Positions 1 to 6,741 are shown, counted from the first letter of the stretch. The stretch: DNA of 8,541 nucleotides from OPU3-GD-OMZ sp964515235 (GCA_964515235.1 CAZEVO010000055.1:1-8541); one strand, 5' to 3'. Numbers and translations are program-made. The notes: generated by a model not told the origin, from the sequence alone.

Positions 1-54
1 TAAGCCCAAAAGCATCAAGAACAGGTGCGCAAAAATTTGCTTTGTTTTTTTCAC
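1..54 (-). CDS. N-terminus of a probably exported protein (partial, runs off the left edge)
   Basis: Eighteen codons are visible before the window ends. They begin with GTG and read as a short basic stretch (MKKTKQ) followed by a hydrophobic run (IFAHLFLMLLGL), the pattern of a Sec signal peptide or a membrane anchor. GTG is chosen because GGGAG lies about 8 nt upstream. An in-frame ATG at 88-90, twelve codons earlier, has no Shine-Dalgarno sequence and would put a polar stretch in front of the hydrophobic segment. The gene starts 39 bp after the ThiO-like stop on the same strand, so it is probably the next gene of that operon. Function cannot be judged from so little sequence. That a gene starts here is moderately sure; the export signal is inference. 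Confidence 0.55.
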   Translation of the reverse strand, partial: MKKTKQIFAHLFLMLLGL

Positions 55-66
55 GGAGAAATCTCC
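55..66 (-). promoter_or_regulatory. Small hairpin covering the ribosome binding site of the partial left-edge gene
   Basis: GGAGAAATCTCC is a perfect palindrome abutting the GTG start codon at 52-54. On the transcript the Shine-Dalgarno GGAG can pair with CTCC just before the start, leaving a four-base loop. This could lower translation initiation, but the stem is only 4 bp, so a regulatory role is speculative. Confidence 0.3.
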
Positions 67-88
67 CAATTTAAATTTTAAATGATTC

Positions 89-113
89 ATAAGTCAGTGA
101 AAATTTGACTTAT
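89..113. repeat. 8-bp inverted repeat spanning the ThiO-like stop codon
   Basis: ATAAGTCA (89-96) and TGACTTAT (106-113) form perfect 8-bp arms around a 9-bp spacer and include the stop codon at 94-96. No T-tract follows on the minus strand, so it is not a classical terminator. It may be a weak 3'-end hairpin in the message, or chance in AT-rich sequence. Confidence 0.3.
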
Positions 114-1200
114 TCAGTTCATAAGGTAACGGGTCAACGGTAGGCGGTCTTTTTTCAATCAAATCCACCAATAACTTAGCAGATGCCAAACCGGTGTTGA
201 GTCCATTCCTAAAATGCCCACAATTAAAACTCAAATTTTCATATTTCTGATGACAGCCTATAAATGGAATTCCACTTATAGTCGCGGGTCGCAACCCTGC
301 CCACTGATGTTCGACGACACATTTTTTTAAATCTGGCATCAATCGACACATAAAGTCAGTAAGATTTTCTCGCACTTCAGTTGTTATACTTTTATCAAAA
401 ACCATAGATTCAACAGTACTCCCAACAATAATGCGCCCATCTTTTCGTGGGATCATATATTGCCCATCTTGTAAAATAATACTGTCCAAATATCCCTCTG
501 GCCCTTTAACTACAATCATTTGACCTTTAACGGGATAAACATCCATACCCAGATGCCGTGGATACACCTTATCAGGAAATATTTTTTGATAGTTCTCACT
601 CGACCACGCACCCGTAGCCAAAACCAAGTGATTCACCGGCAATAATCCTGACGTTGTCTCTAAATTATCAATTCTTTGTCCTTTAACCTTTACTCCCGTT
701 AACGTGCAATTTTCCATGAACGTTACGTTTCGTAGGCTTAAATATTTTTTTAACGCTTTGAGTAATCGCGGGTTTCGTACCTGATAAATTTCCGGCAACC
801 ATAACGGCTCTTTAGGTCGGCAACCCAACTTTGACAATAGCTCAGCAGGCGGCTGGGAAGTGATCACTCCATTTTGTTGACACCAAGTGCTTAACAATTG
901 CACATCATCACTTCGGGGAATCAGCAACCCACTCTTTAACCATTGCGGATCTATTTCTGTCACTTCATATAATTGTTGTATTAGCTTTGGGAAAAGCGTC
1001 ATACTTTCAAAAAAAAGCCGCATCACAGCTTCCGGTTGTTGCTCCGGGTTGAGGGGAAATAACATCCCCCCTCCCGCCCATGAAGCTTCACGGCCGACCA
1101 AATTTTTATCAATGAGCGTGACCGAGGCGCCCAAATCAGTATATTCTCGCGCAACCAGCAAACCGATGATACCAGCACCAACAATTGTTACATCTGACAT
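94..1200 (-). CDS. thiO: ThiO-type FAD-dependent glycine/amine oxidase
   Basis: This is a 368-residue cytoplasmic flavoprotein of the DAO superfamily. ThiO oxidises glycine with O2 to the imine/glyoxylate plus H2O2, supplying dehydroglycine for the thiamine thiazole ring. Visible marks: the dinucleotide-binding loop GAGIIG at residues 8-13 with an acidic residue closing the second strand (D31), the ThiO-type SWAGGGML at 40-47, GLRPATISGIPFIG with R304, and GHFRNG with R331. The two arginines align with those that hold the substrate carboxylate in Bacillus ThiO. Length is normal for the family. It starts 19 bp after the HemF-like stop, with no clear Shine-Dalgarno, which suggests translational coupling. 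No other thiamine gene is nearby. A different primary or secondary amine could be the substrate, as family members are hard to separate by sequence. Confidence 0.85.
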   Translation of the reverse strand: MSDVTIVGAGIIGLLVAREYTDLGASVTLIDKNLVGREASWAGGGMLFPLNPEQQPEAVMRLFFESMTLFPKLIQQLYEVTEIDPQWLKSGLLIPRSDDVQLLSTWCQQNGVITSQPPAELLSKLGCRPKEPLWLPEIYQVRNPRLLKALKKYLSLRNVTFMENCTLTGVKVKGQRIDNLETTSGLLPVNHLVLATGAWSSENYQKIFPDKVYPRHLGMDVYPVKGQMIVVKGPEGYLDSIILQDGQYMIPRKDGRIIVGSTVESMVFDKSITTEVRENLTDFMCRLMPDLKKCVVEHQWAGLRPATISGIPFIGCHQKYENLSFNCGHFRNGLNTGLASAKLLVDLIEKRPPTVDPLPYELNKSNFH

Positions 1201-1219
1201 AAGTGAGGTTTAATTACTG

Positions 1220-2239
1220 TTAGTTAGCTACCTCCCTCAACAGTTGAGGGTTTAGTAAATAATAATTACGCAATTTATTTGCAATTTTTTGTCTTATGGA
1301 ATCACTAATTTCACACCGAATTTGATCAGGTAATATCGATAAAACACTCTGGAATAACTCTTTCTTATACCCATTCATTTTTTCCGACAAGCCCTCTAAG
1401 GTAGGTTTACTAACCCAATAAGGGAGTGAGGCTAACACGCCTAAATCATTTTGATCATGGACGATCAATCCGGCCATCGTGCCTCTGTCCAGTGTCAACA
1501 CCTGAAAAAAATAAATACTGTGAAAATATAATTGCCTTTCAAAATCTTCTGCCTTTGGCGAAATAAATTTATTACTGGTTGTTTCTACGATGTCAAAGTA
1601 GCAATCTATAATGGATTTCCCTAATCGTTCAGCCAAATTAGTATCAGTGCCGTTTGGTTTTAATTTAAAATCTTCCAGAAAAAAATGAGCCACCCCACGA
1701 TGGCGTTTGATCAATGGAATATAAAAATATTTATCCCCGATAGTTTTAGCCTCCTCATATTCCTCCGGCGCTGCTTGCTTTAATGCCCCAATGAATAAGG
1801 ATTTTGCCCAACGGTTTTCTATGGATGGATTTAAATCAAAAATAAGCCGCCATGTCCCTTGGCCAAACTTAGATTCAGTCCAACAAATATGAAAATGAAG
1901 TGATGGAGTAAAAGGATTTAACGGATGAACAATAACAGAAATTGCCGTTACTGAACCTAAGCTCATCATTGGACTATCATCAAAATGCACTTGCGAGACA
2001 TTAATGCTAGCTTGGTTGAAAAATGATGAGTTAGAAATACAATACCGGATGCCCCCACCATGAACCCCCTTGTCACGTAACCATTCAACAGCGCAAAACC
2101 CCGGATGCTCTGGGTCATAATTACGCGCGATGTCAGACAAACCACTTAATAACCTATATTGTAAAACACGCATTAAAGCGTAAGCAGTAATCGCTTCTAA
2201 CGACCCTGCAGGCCTTCTTCTCTGCACCATTACAGCCAT
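1220..2239 (-). CDS. Divergent HemF-family (coproporphyrinogen III oxidase-like) protein of uncertain activity
   Basis: A 339-residue soluble protein alignable by eye along the whole HemF fold: GGGIRY (61-66), a stretch like the family's AGVNFSHV (77-84, ASINVSQV), HPLNPFTPSLH (105-115), DLNP (135-138, for DLTP), DKYFYIP...RHRGVAHFF (169-187, for EYFYLKHRNEQRGVGGLFF), DRGT (251-254) and a SLP near 271-273 (for SMPP). HemF oxidatively decarboxylates coproporphyrinogen III using O2. Many signature residues are gone: HANVR reads HFHIC (115-119), the glycine run before DLTP reads RLIF, RRGRYVEFN reads FHSIYFFQV (239-247), and the GGRTES segment is replaced (261-266). The protein is about 40 residues longer than E. 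coli HemF. It starts 6 bp after the lipocalin-like stop without a clear ribosome site, so it is probably coupled. Family membership is fairly sure; coproporphyrinogen oxidase activity is doubtful. It may be a paralogue acting on another tetrapyrrole or a non-catalytic binder. Confidence 0.75.
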   Translation of the reverse strand: MAVMVQRRRPAGSLEAITAYALMRVLQYRLLSGLSDIARNYDPEHPGFCAVEWLRDKGVHGGGIRYCISNSSFFNQASINVSQVHFDDSPMMSLGSVTAISVIVHPLNPFTPSLHFHICWTESKFGQGTWRLIFDLNPSIENRWAKSLFIGALKQAAPEEYEEAKTIGDKYFYIPLIKRHRGVAHFFLEDFKLKPNGTDTNLAERLGKSIIDCYFDIVETTSNKFISPKAEDFERQLYFHSIYFFQVLTLDRGTMAGLIVHDQNDLGVLASLPYWVSKPTLEGLSEKMNGYKKELFQSVLSILPDQIRCEISDSIRQKIANKLRNYYLLNPQLLREVAN

Positions 2240-2245
2240 AGCAAC

Positions 2246-2644
2246 TTATTTTTTCGTTAATGAATAGTAGCGGAACCGACATTTAAGTATCAAATTGGCA
2301 CCTTCCATTCCAAATGCTGAACAAGAGTCTTCGGTGCTTCTCCCAGGGGCTACTTGCTTAATTAATTTGCCATCCTCGACGCGATACTTCAATGTTGCAG
2401 CAAAATCCCTCATCCGTGTATTGGGATCATAATCAATAGAACGACTGGTCAATGTACCGTTAGGTGCAAATGTCCAGGTCGTTTCAATTGCACTGCCTTT
2501 ATTGGCGGCTTCGCCTGACGAGTTGTTCGCCTCCCAATTAACCGTCCAATCACCTAATAGAAGGCTTTGATCAATCGCTGTTGCAGCATTGGCAGCGAAA
2601 GGAGTAAAAAAAATGGTGAAAAAAAATATTTTGATAAAATTCAT
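2246..2644 (-). CDS. Small secreted lipocalin-like protein
   Basis: A 132-residue protein with a clear Sec signal peptide (hydrophobic core at residues 3-16, probable cleavage after ANA at 18-20), so the mature part of about 112 residues is periplasmic. It opens with LLGDWTVNWE (29-38), a GxW motif typical of lipocalin-like beta-barrels, followed by alternating polar and hydrophobic strands (TTWTFAPNGTLTSRSIDY, then a strand near LKYRVEDGKL). Cysteines C108 and C122 could form a disulfide. The ATG is preceded by GAAGG six bases upstream. It lies 6 bp ahead of the HemF-like gene and 70 bp after the small lipoprotein. I cannot name a specific family. A ligand-binding or chaperone role in the envelope, perhaps for a hydrophobic molecule such as a tetrapyrrole, is inference from fold and neighbours only. 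Confidence 0.7.
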   Translation of the reverse strand: MNFIKIFFFTIFFTPFAANAATAIDQSLLLGDWTVNWEANNSSGEAANKGSAIETTWTFAPNGTLTSRSIDYDPNTRMRDFAATLKYRVEDGKLIKQVAPGRSTEDSCSAFGMEGANLILKCRFRYYSLTKK

Positions 2645-2665
2645 TTAAGACCTTCAAAATGCAAA

Positions 2666-2699
2666 ACTACTCAGTTAACTAAATCGTTAACTGAGTAGT
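2666..2699 (-). terminator. 14-bp perfect inverted repeat between lipoprotein and lipocalin-like genes (terminator or attenuator)
   Basis: Arms ACTACTCAGTTAAC (2666-2679) and GTTAACTGAGTAGT (2686-2699) are perfect complements around a 6-base loop. On the minus strand the stem is followed directly by TTTTGCATTTTG. It lies 15 bp after the lipoprotein stop and 21 bp before the next start codon. The stem is AT-rich and the T-tract short, so partial termination is more likely than full. That would make the lipoprotein more abundant than the downstream proteins. A 3' stability stem or a protein-binding palindrome are alternatives. Confidence 0.6.
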
Positions 2700-2714
2700 A
2701 ACTATAGAAAACAA

Positions 2715-2852
2715 TTATTTAACGCTAATGGGTGTCGTCGGGGCAGATGCATACTTATCCGCATCGGTGCCACAACCCACCAATACAGCAGATAGGGCTA
2801 CAACTGCAGCTATTAAAGTAACTTTTTTAGAAATATTTAGATTTGTTTTCAA
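2715..2852 (-). CDS. Small 45-residue lipoprotein (TTG start)
   Basis: This short gene reads as a basic N-terminus (MKTNLNISKK), a hydrophobic stretch (VTLIAAVVALSAV) and a lipobox LVGC with C27, then only 18 residues ending in PISVK. This is a classical lipoprotein signal peptide: cleavage before C27 would leave a lipid-anchored peptide of 19 residues in the inner or outer membrane. The residue after the cysteine is G, with T and D following, which does not point clearly to inner-membrane retention. The start is TTG at 2850-2852, with GAGGA eight bases upstream (2861-2865). Another in-frame TTG two codons earlier sits too close to that site. It is the first gene after the predicted FNR-dependent promoter. 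No family is recognised; function is unknown. Confidence 0.7.
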   Translation of the reverse strand: MKTNLNISKKVTLIAAVVALSAVLVGCGTDADKYASAPTTPISVK

Positions 2853-2905
2853 TGTCAAATTCCTCTATATTGTTTTTAAAGCACCCAGATGTTGGATGCA
2901 AGAAC

Positions 2906-2911
2906 ATTTTA
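2906..2911 (-). promoter_or_regulatory. Predicted -10 box of the left operon
   Basis: The minus strand reads TAAAAT here, one mismatch from TATAAT. If used, transcription starts near 2899, giving a 47-nt leader before the lipoprotein TTG. The centre of the FNR box (2940.5) then falls at -41.5, the canonical class II activator position. There is no good -35 element, as expected of an activator-dependent promoter. Confidence 0.55.
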
Positions 2912-2933
2912 ATTACCTTTTCAGTACCACCAC

Positions 2934-2947
2934 TTGATCTATATCAA
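2934..2947. promoter_or_regulatory. Perfect FNR box
   Basis: TTGATCTATATCAA matches the FNR consensus TTGAT-N4-ATCAA in all ten defined positions. It lies in the 136-bp divergent region between the lipoprotein operon and the fnr-type gene, whose product carries the matching recognition residues. Relative to the minus-strand -10 box it sits at -41.5. On the fnr side it is centred 48 bp before the ATG and overlaps a possible -35 region (TTGATC), which would fit negative autoregulation. Confidence 0.85.
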
Positions 2948-2988
2948 TAACTTGTATTTTTTAAAAAACAATGTCATAGAAGCTTAAA

Positions 2989-3699
2989 ATGAATAGTGTA
3001 TTAGCTAATTTAAAAATTGATTGCACCAATTGTCGGTTGCGACACCTGTGCATTCCTCGAGGGTTATCTAAACAAGATATTCAAAGCCTAAGCGACTTAG
3101 TGCATAACAACACACTCATTCATAAAGGAGATTTTATTTATCATCAGGGTGATGATTTCTATGGTCTGATAGCTATTAGTGCGGGCTCTGCAAAAATGCT
3201 TTCAACTGACAGCGAAGGTAATGAAAACCTCACCAACCTTGTCTTACCCGGAGAACTTATTGGCTTTGACGGCGTAGCTACTGATACACACCAATGCTCC
3301 GCAATAGCACTAGAAACTGTCAGTTACTGTAGACTCAACCCCGACAACCTAGATGTATTGTGTAATCAATTTCCTTCACTACTTCGAGAGCTTTTTTCCC
3401 ACTCGTGTGAAGCGATTACTGAATCTCAGCGTAACCCAAGCCATAAAAATCAAGCAGCAAGTAAAAAATTAGCGCAATTTTTATTAGCTCTTTCTAACCG
3501 GTTAAGGTCGCGCGGATTCTCATCAACTGAATTTAATTTAACGCTCAACCGTCAAGACTTAGCATTGCATTTAAGCCTAACGCCTGAAACTATTAGTCGT
3601 CTGTTTTCGAAACTACATAAAGAAAAAGTTATATCCGTAACCGGTAAAAACATTCAAATCATTAATCCCGAAAAACTCAAAATTATAGCTACTGAATAG
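2989..3699 (+). CDS. fnr: FNR-type oxygen-sensing Crp/Fnr transcription regulator
   Basis: A 236-residue cytoplasmic regulator. The N-terminus holds C12, C15 and C21 (C-x2-C-x5-C), and C114 lies in ALETVSYC, matching the fourth ligand (C122) of E. coli FNR; these bind an oxygen-labile [4Fe-4S] cluster. A cyclic-nucleotide-type beta-barrel follows (about 40-120), then the dimer helix and a winged helix-turn-helix near 185-222. Its recognition helix TPETISRLF carries E200, S203 and R204, the E--SR set that reads TTGAT half-sites. Length is close to the family norm. A perfect FNR box lies upstream, so autoregulation and control of the divergent operon are likely; control of the nirK side is not shown by a clear box in this window. 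The ribosome site is weak (AGAAG, six bases before ATG). Its stop overlaps the end of the convergent reductase gene. C103 is an extra cysteine. Confidence 0.93.
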   Translation: MNSVLANLKIDCTNCRLRHLCIPRGLSKQDIQSLSDLVHNNTLIHKGDFIYHQGDDFYGLIAISAGSAKMLSTDSEGNENLTNLVLPGELIGFDGVATDTHQCSAIALETVSYCRLNPDNLDVLCNQFPSLLRELFSHSCEAITESQRNPSHKNQAASKKLAQFLLALSNRLRSRGFSSTEFNLTLNRQDLALHLSLTPETISRLFSKLHKEKVISVTGKNIQIINPEKLKIIATE

Positions 3700-5368
3700 C
3701 CGCAGATAATTTTATCACCTGATAGGTTGCCACCCCTCCCGATAATAACTTCACTTTAAAATCGTGTTGCATTAATAACCGCGTCGCATAATAAGCACGT
3801 TGACCCACACCACAAATTGTCCATATTTCCTTATCTCGAGGAAGTTCATGGATCCGATCGCGCAACTCTTCCATTGGTATATGAATCGCATTATCAATAC
3901 TCGAAGAGTGGTTCTCCTTTATCGTTCTGACATCGAGCAAATAATGGTTAGCATCTGATAACTGATGCCAGTTTGCAATTTCTAGATCGCCCCGCAAAAC
4001 ATTGGTGGCAATCATTCCAGCCATATTCACAGGATCCTTTGCCGCACCAAACTGAGGGGCATAACATAATTCAGATTCTTCCAAATCAAAAACAGTTGCC
4101 TCCATTTGTATAGCCATCGCAATGACATCAATCCGACGTGCAACACCGCCTTCACCAATTGCCTGTGCACCCAATATTTTGCCGCTATTTTGGTCAAAAA
4201 TTAGTTTTAAATGAACAGGCCTTGCTCCTGGGAAATAACCAACATGATCCCCAGGATGTAAATAAATGACTTGGTAGCCTGACACACCAGCCCGTGCCAA
4301 AGCCTTTTCAGTCGCCCCTGTCATGGCAATAGTGGTTCCAAACACCTGACAAACTGCCGTTCCTTGAACACCTCTAAATTTTAGAATCTTTTTTTCATTT
4401 GCTTGCAATGAGCCCAATATCGAATTTGCAGCAATCCTGCCCTGTCGACTTGCAGGACCTGCCAGCGGCAAGGATATTTTTGCCTGAGTGACAACATCGT
4501 TAACTTCAATAACATCCCCGACAGCCCAAATGGATTGATCTGTGGTTTGCATTGAATCTGTCACCTGAATTCCACCTCGCTTACCAATAGCAAGCCCTGC
4601 TTGTTTAGCAAGATCCGATTCTGGAACCACCCCAATAGCCATCAAGACCATTTCCGCATCCATATGTTGCCCTTCTGAGCTACAAACGCGCAGGCTATTT
4701 TTACCTTGATGAAAAGCGCTAACGGGCTGACCTAATTTTAATAACACGCCATTATCTTCCAATGATCTCTGTACATAAATTGCCATCTCAGCATCCAGAG
4801 GAGGCATAATTTGCTTTGCCATTTCAACCATGGTTACGGCTAAACCTAATTTCACCAGATTTTCCGCCATTTCAAGACCAATAAACCCACCACCAATAAT
4901 CACAGCGGATTGCGCATTTTTAGCTGCACCACGTAATTTCTGACTATCTGGAATAGTCCGTAAAACATAAATACCTGGCAAATCAATGCCCGGCAAAGGC
5001 GGACGAATAGCCTTTGACCCGGTCGCTAAGACTAACGCATCATAACAAGTCTCATTAATTTCTCCATCAACTAGGCTCTTAATCGTTATCATACGATCAC
5101 ATCGGTTAATAGCGATAACTTCATGATTAACACGAACGTCAATATTAAAACGCTGCTGAAATATCTCTGGTGTTGCCACTAATAAATCAGAGGCCTCAGT
5201 TATCACATCACCAACAAAATAAGGCAGCCCACAATTTGCAAATGAAACATGAGGACCCTTTTCAATAATTACAATTTCATACGTTTCATTTAGACGACGC
5301 AGGCGTGTCGCACAAGATGCCCCAGCTGCCACCCCTCCTATAATGACAATACGCTTTGTATTATTCAT
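3689..5368 (-). CDS. CoA-disulfide/NADH-dependent persulfide reductase with C-terminal rhodanese domain (CoADR-RHD)
   Basis: A 559-residue cytoplasmic flavoenzyme. Residues 1 to about 450 form the FAD/NAD(P)-disulfide reductase part: FAD loop GGVAAG (11-16), single redox cysteine C46 in SFANCGLPY, a second nucleotide loop in VIIGGGFIGLEMAENL, and the FAD-contacting IWAVGDVIEV. The last 100 residues are a rhodanese domain with LLDVRT and active cysteine C519 in ICGVGQRAY. This layout is that of CoADR-RHD/Npsr enzymes, which use NADH to reduce CoA persulfide, polysulfide or CoA disulfide. Start ATG has TAGGAG seven bases upstream. It follows narK by 18 bp, so it belongs to the nitrite operon. 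A role in persulfide or thiol homeostasis during NO production is inference. Simple NADH oxidase activity is an alternative, but the rhodanese domain argues for sulfane-sulfur substrates. Confidence 0.88.
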   Translation of the reverse strand: MNNTKRIVIIGGVAAGASCATRLRRLNETYEIVIIEKGPHVSFANCGLPYFVGDVITEASDLLVATPEIFQQRFNIDVRVNHEVIAINRCDRMITIKSLVDGEINETCYDALVLATGSKAIRPPLPGIDLPGIYVLRTIPDSQKLRGAAKNAQSAVIIGGGFIGLEMAENLVKLGLAVTMVEMAKQIMPPLDAEMAIYVQRSLEDNGVLLKLGQPVSAFHQGKNSLRVCSSEGQHMDAEMVLMAIGVVPESDLAKQAGLAIGKRGGIQVTDSMQTTDQSIWAVGDVIEVNDVVTQAKISLPLAGPASRQGRIAANSILGSLQANEKKILKFRGVQGTAVCQVFGTTIAMTGATEKALARAGVSGYQVIYLHPGDHVGYFPGARPVHLKLIFDQNSGKILGAQAIGEGGVARRIDVIAMAIQMEATVFDLEESELCYAPQFGAAKDPVNMAGMIATNVLRGDLEIANWHQLSDANHYLLDVRTIKENHSSSIDNAIHIPMEELRDRIHELPRDKEIWTICGVGQRAYYATRLLMQHDFKVKLLSGGVATYQVIKLSAAIQ

Positions 5369-5386
5369 TCAGTGCTCCTAGAGTAG

Positions 5387-6736
5387 TTAATCCTTTTTTC
5401 TGTGCTCAGAATCATTGGATAAATGTGGCTTGGTGTCTTCCAACTTCAATTCTTCAATCCGGTAAAGGGCTTCAGGCAAGGCTCTATGCTCTCGTAATTG
5501 TGGGCAACGCTTACGGTCAGAATAGGTGATTGAAATATGCATCCATAATAGCGAAATACTAACCAAAACAAATAACAACATAAAGCAACTGGTCCATATA
5601 CCAATAATGTCATTCATTAACCCAAATAAAATAGGCAATACAAAACCACCAAGCCCCCCCACCATACCGACAAGACCACCTACTGAACCGACATGATCTG
5701 GAAAATAAACAGGAATATGTTTATAAACTGCAGCCTTCCCTAAAGACATGAAAAAGCCAAGCACAACCGTTAGCACCACAAATGGCACTAAACCAATAGC
5801 AAGAGTAAAACTAATAGGCCCATTGATGCCATGAACAATATAATCAGTAGCAGGATAGGATAAGAAGAACAAACACAAAAGTGAGCTAATAAAACACCCA
5901 TACATGACCCTACGGGCACCGATCTTATCAGATAGCCACCCTCCGAAAGCTCTGAAAATACTACCCGGTAAAGCATACGCGGCGGCCAGCATTCCCGCTA
6001 CCTCAACATCCAAATCATAAACGCCCATATAGTACCGTGGCAACCATAGTGCTAAAGCCACAAAAGCACCAAAAACAAAGAAATAATAAGTTGAAAAACG
6101 CCAAACCTGTATGTTTTTCAAGGGTTCTAATTGCACAAATAGTGGCTTTCGCCGACCTCCACTCTCTTTACAGGCACGTGTCCGTGGATCCTCTTCCGTA
6201 AAAATCCAGAAAATAATGGCCATTAGCAATAGAATAACCGCATAAATTTTAGCAACATTATCCCAACCATAAGCAACTAATAAAAAGGGTGCACAAAAAT
6301 TTGTCACTGCAGCACCCACATTACCCATACCAAAAATACCCAACACCGTCCCTTGACGGTCTTTACCATACCAACAAGAAACAAAGGTAATACCAACTGC
6401 AAAAGACCCACCTGCCAGACCAACACCCAATGCACTCAATAAAAACATGGGATACGTGGACGCCATGGACAACATCCACGTGGCAATGGCTGTTAAAACC
6501 ATCACAGCAAAAAAGACAACACGACCTCCATATTGATCAGACCAAATACCCAGAAAAATACGGCTCAACGACCCAGTTAAAATAGGTGTAGCTATCAACA
6601 AACCAAATTCAGTTTCACTCAGACCTAAATTCTGTTTTATTTCAATTCCAATGATAGAGAAAATAGACCAAACAGCAAAACACACTGTAAAAGAAATCGT
6701 ACTAAACGTTAAATTCCTTGTTTCTACGGCAATCAT
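5387..6736 (-). CDS. narK: NarK-type nitrate/nitrite transporter (MFS, NNP family)
   Basis: A 449-residue inner-membrane protein with about 12 hydrophobic segments. NNP-family marks: a substrate arginine in TM2 (R59 in GSLSRIFLGIWSD), the glycine-rich signature GLAGGSFAVG (106-115) followed by WYGKDRQGTVLGIFGMGNVG, a second arginine in TM7/8 (R262 in GSIFRAFGGWLSDKIGARR), and a second glycine-rich stretch (VGSVGGLVGMVGGLGG). The arginines correspond to those that bind nitrate in NarK. The C-terminal tail of about 45 residues is hydrophilic and cytoplasmic. The start is set at 6736 because TGAGGA lies 6 bases upstream; the in-frame ATG at 6748 has no ribosome site and itself contributes that Shine-Dalgarno. 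Between nirK and the persulfide reductase, it probably imports nitrate or exchanges nitrate and nitrite; the direction cannot be read from sequence, and no nitrate reductase is in view. Confidence 0.9.
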   Translation of the reverse strand: MIAVETRNLTFSTISFTVCFAVWSIFSIIGIEIKQNLGLSETEFGLLIATPILTGSLSRIFLGIWSDQYGGRVVFFAVMVLTAIATWMLSMASTYPMFLLSALGVGLAGGSFAVGITFVSCWYGKDRQGTVLGIFGMGNVGAAVTNFCAPFLLVAYGWDNVAKIYAVILLLMAIIFWIFTEEDPRTRACKESGGRRKPLFVQLEPLKNIQVWRFSTYYFFVFGAFVALALWLPRYYMGVYDLDVEVAGMLAAAYALPGSIFRAFGGWLSDKIGARRVMYGCFISSLLCLFFLSYPATDYIVHGINGPISFTLAIGLVPFVVLTVVLGFFMSLGKAAVYKHIPVYFPDHVGSVGGLVGMVGGLGGFVLPILFGLMNDIIGIWTSCFMLLFVLVSISLLWMHISITYSDRKRCPQLREHRALPEALYRIEELKLEDTKPHLSNDSEHRKKD

Positions 6737-6741
6737 AAACT

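Noticed and set aside
887..1213. Plus-strand reading frame of 108 codons
   Set aside because: It lies opposite the well-supported ThiO-like gene, and its product shows no recognisable motif or export signal.
1220..2239. Calling the gene hemF outright
   Set aside because: The fold matches but too many substrate and catalytic segments are replaced to assign coproporphyrinogen oxidase activity.
2629..2642. FNR-like TTGATAAAATTCAT at the start of the lipocalin-like gene
   Set aside because: The second half-site agrees poorly with the consensus, and the site lies inside the coding sequence of the signal peptide.
2728..2937. Plus-strand reading frame of 69 codons
   Set aside because: It covers the antisense of the small lipoprotein and the divergent promoter, including part of the FNR box; the product has no plausible features.
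5788..5976. Minus-strand hydrophobic frame of 62 codons
   Set aside because: It is an out-of-frame shadow of the transmembrane part of narK.
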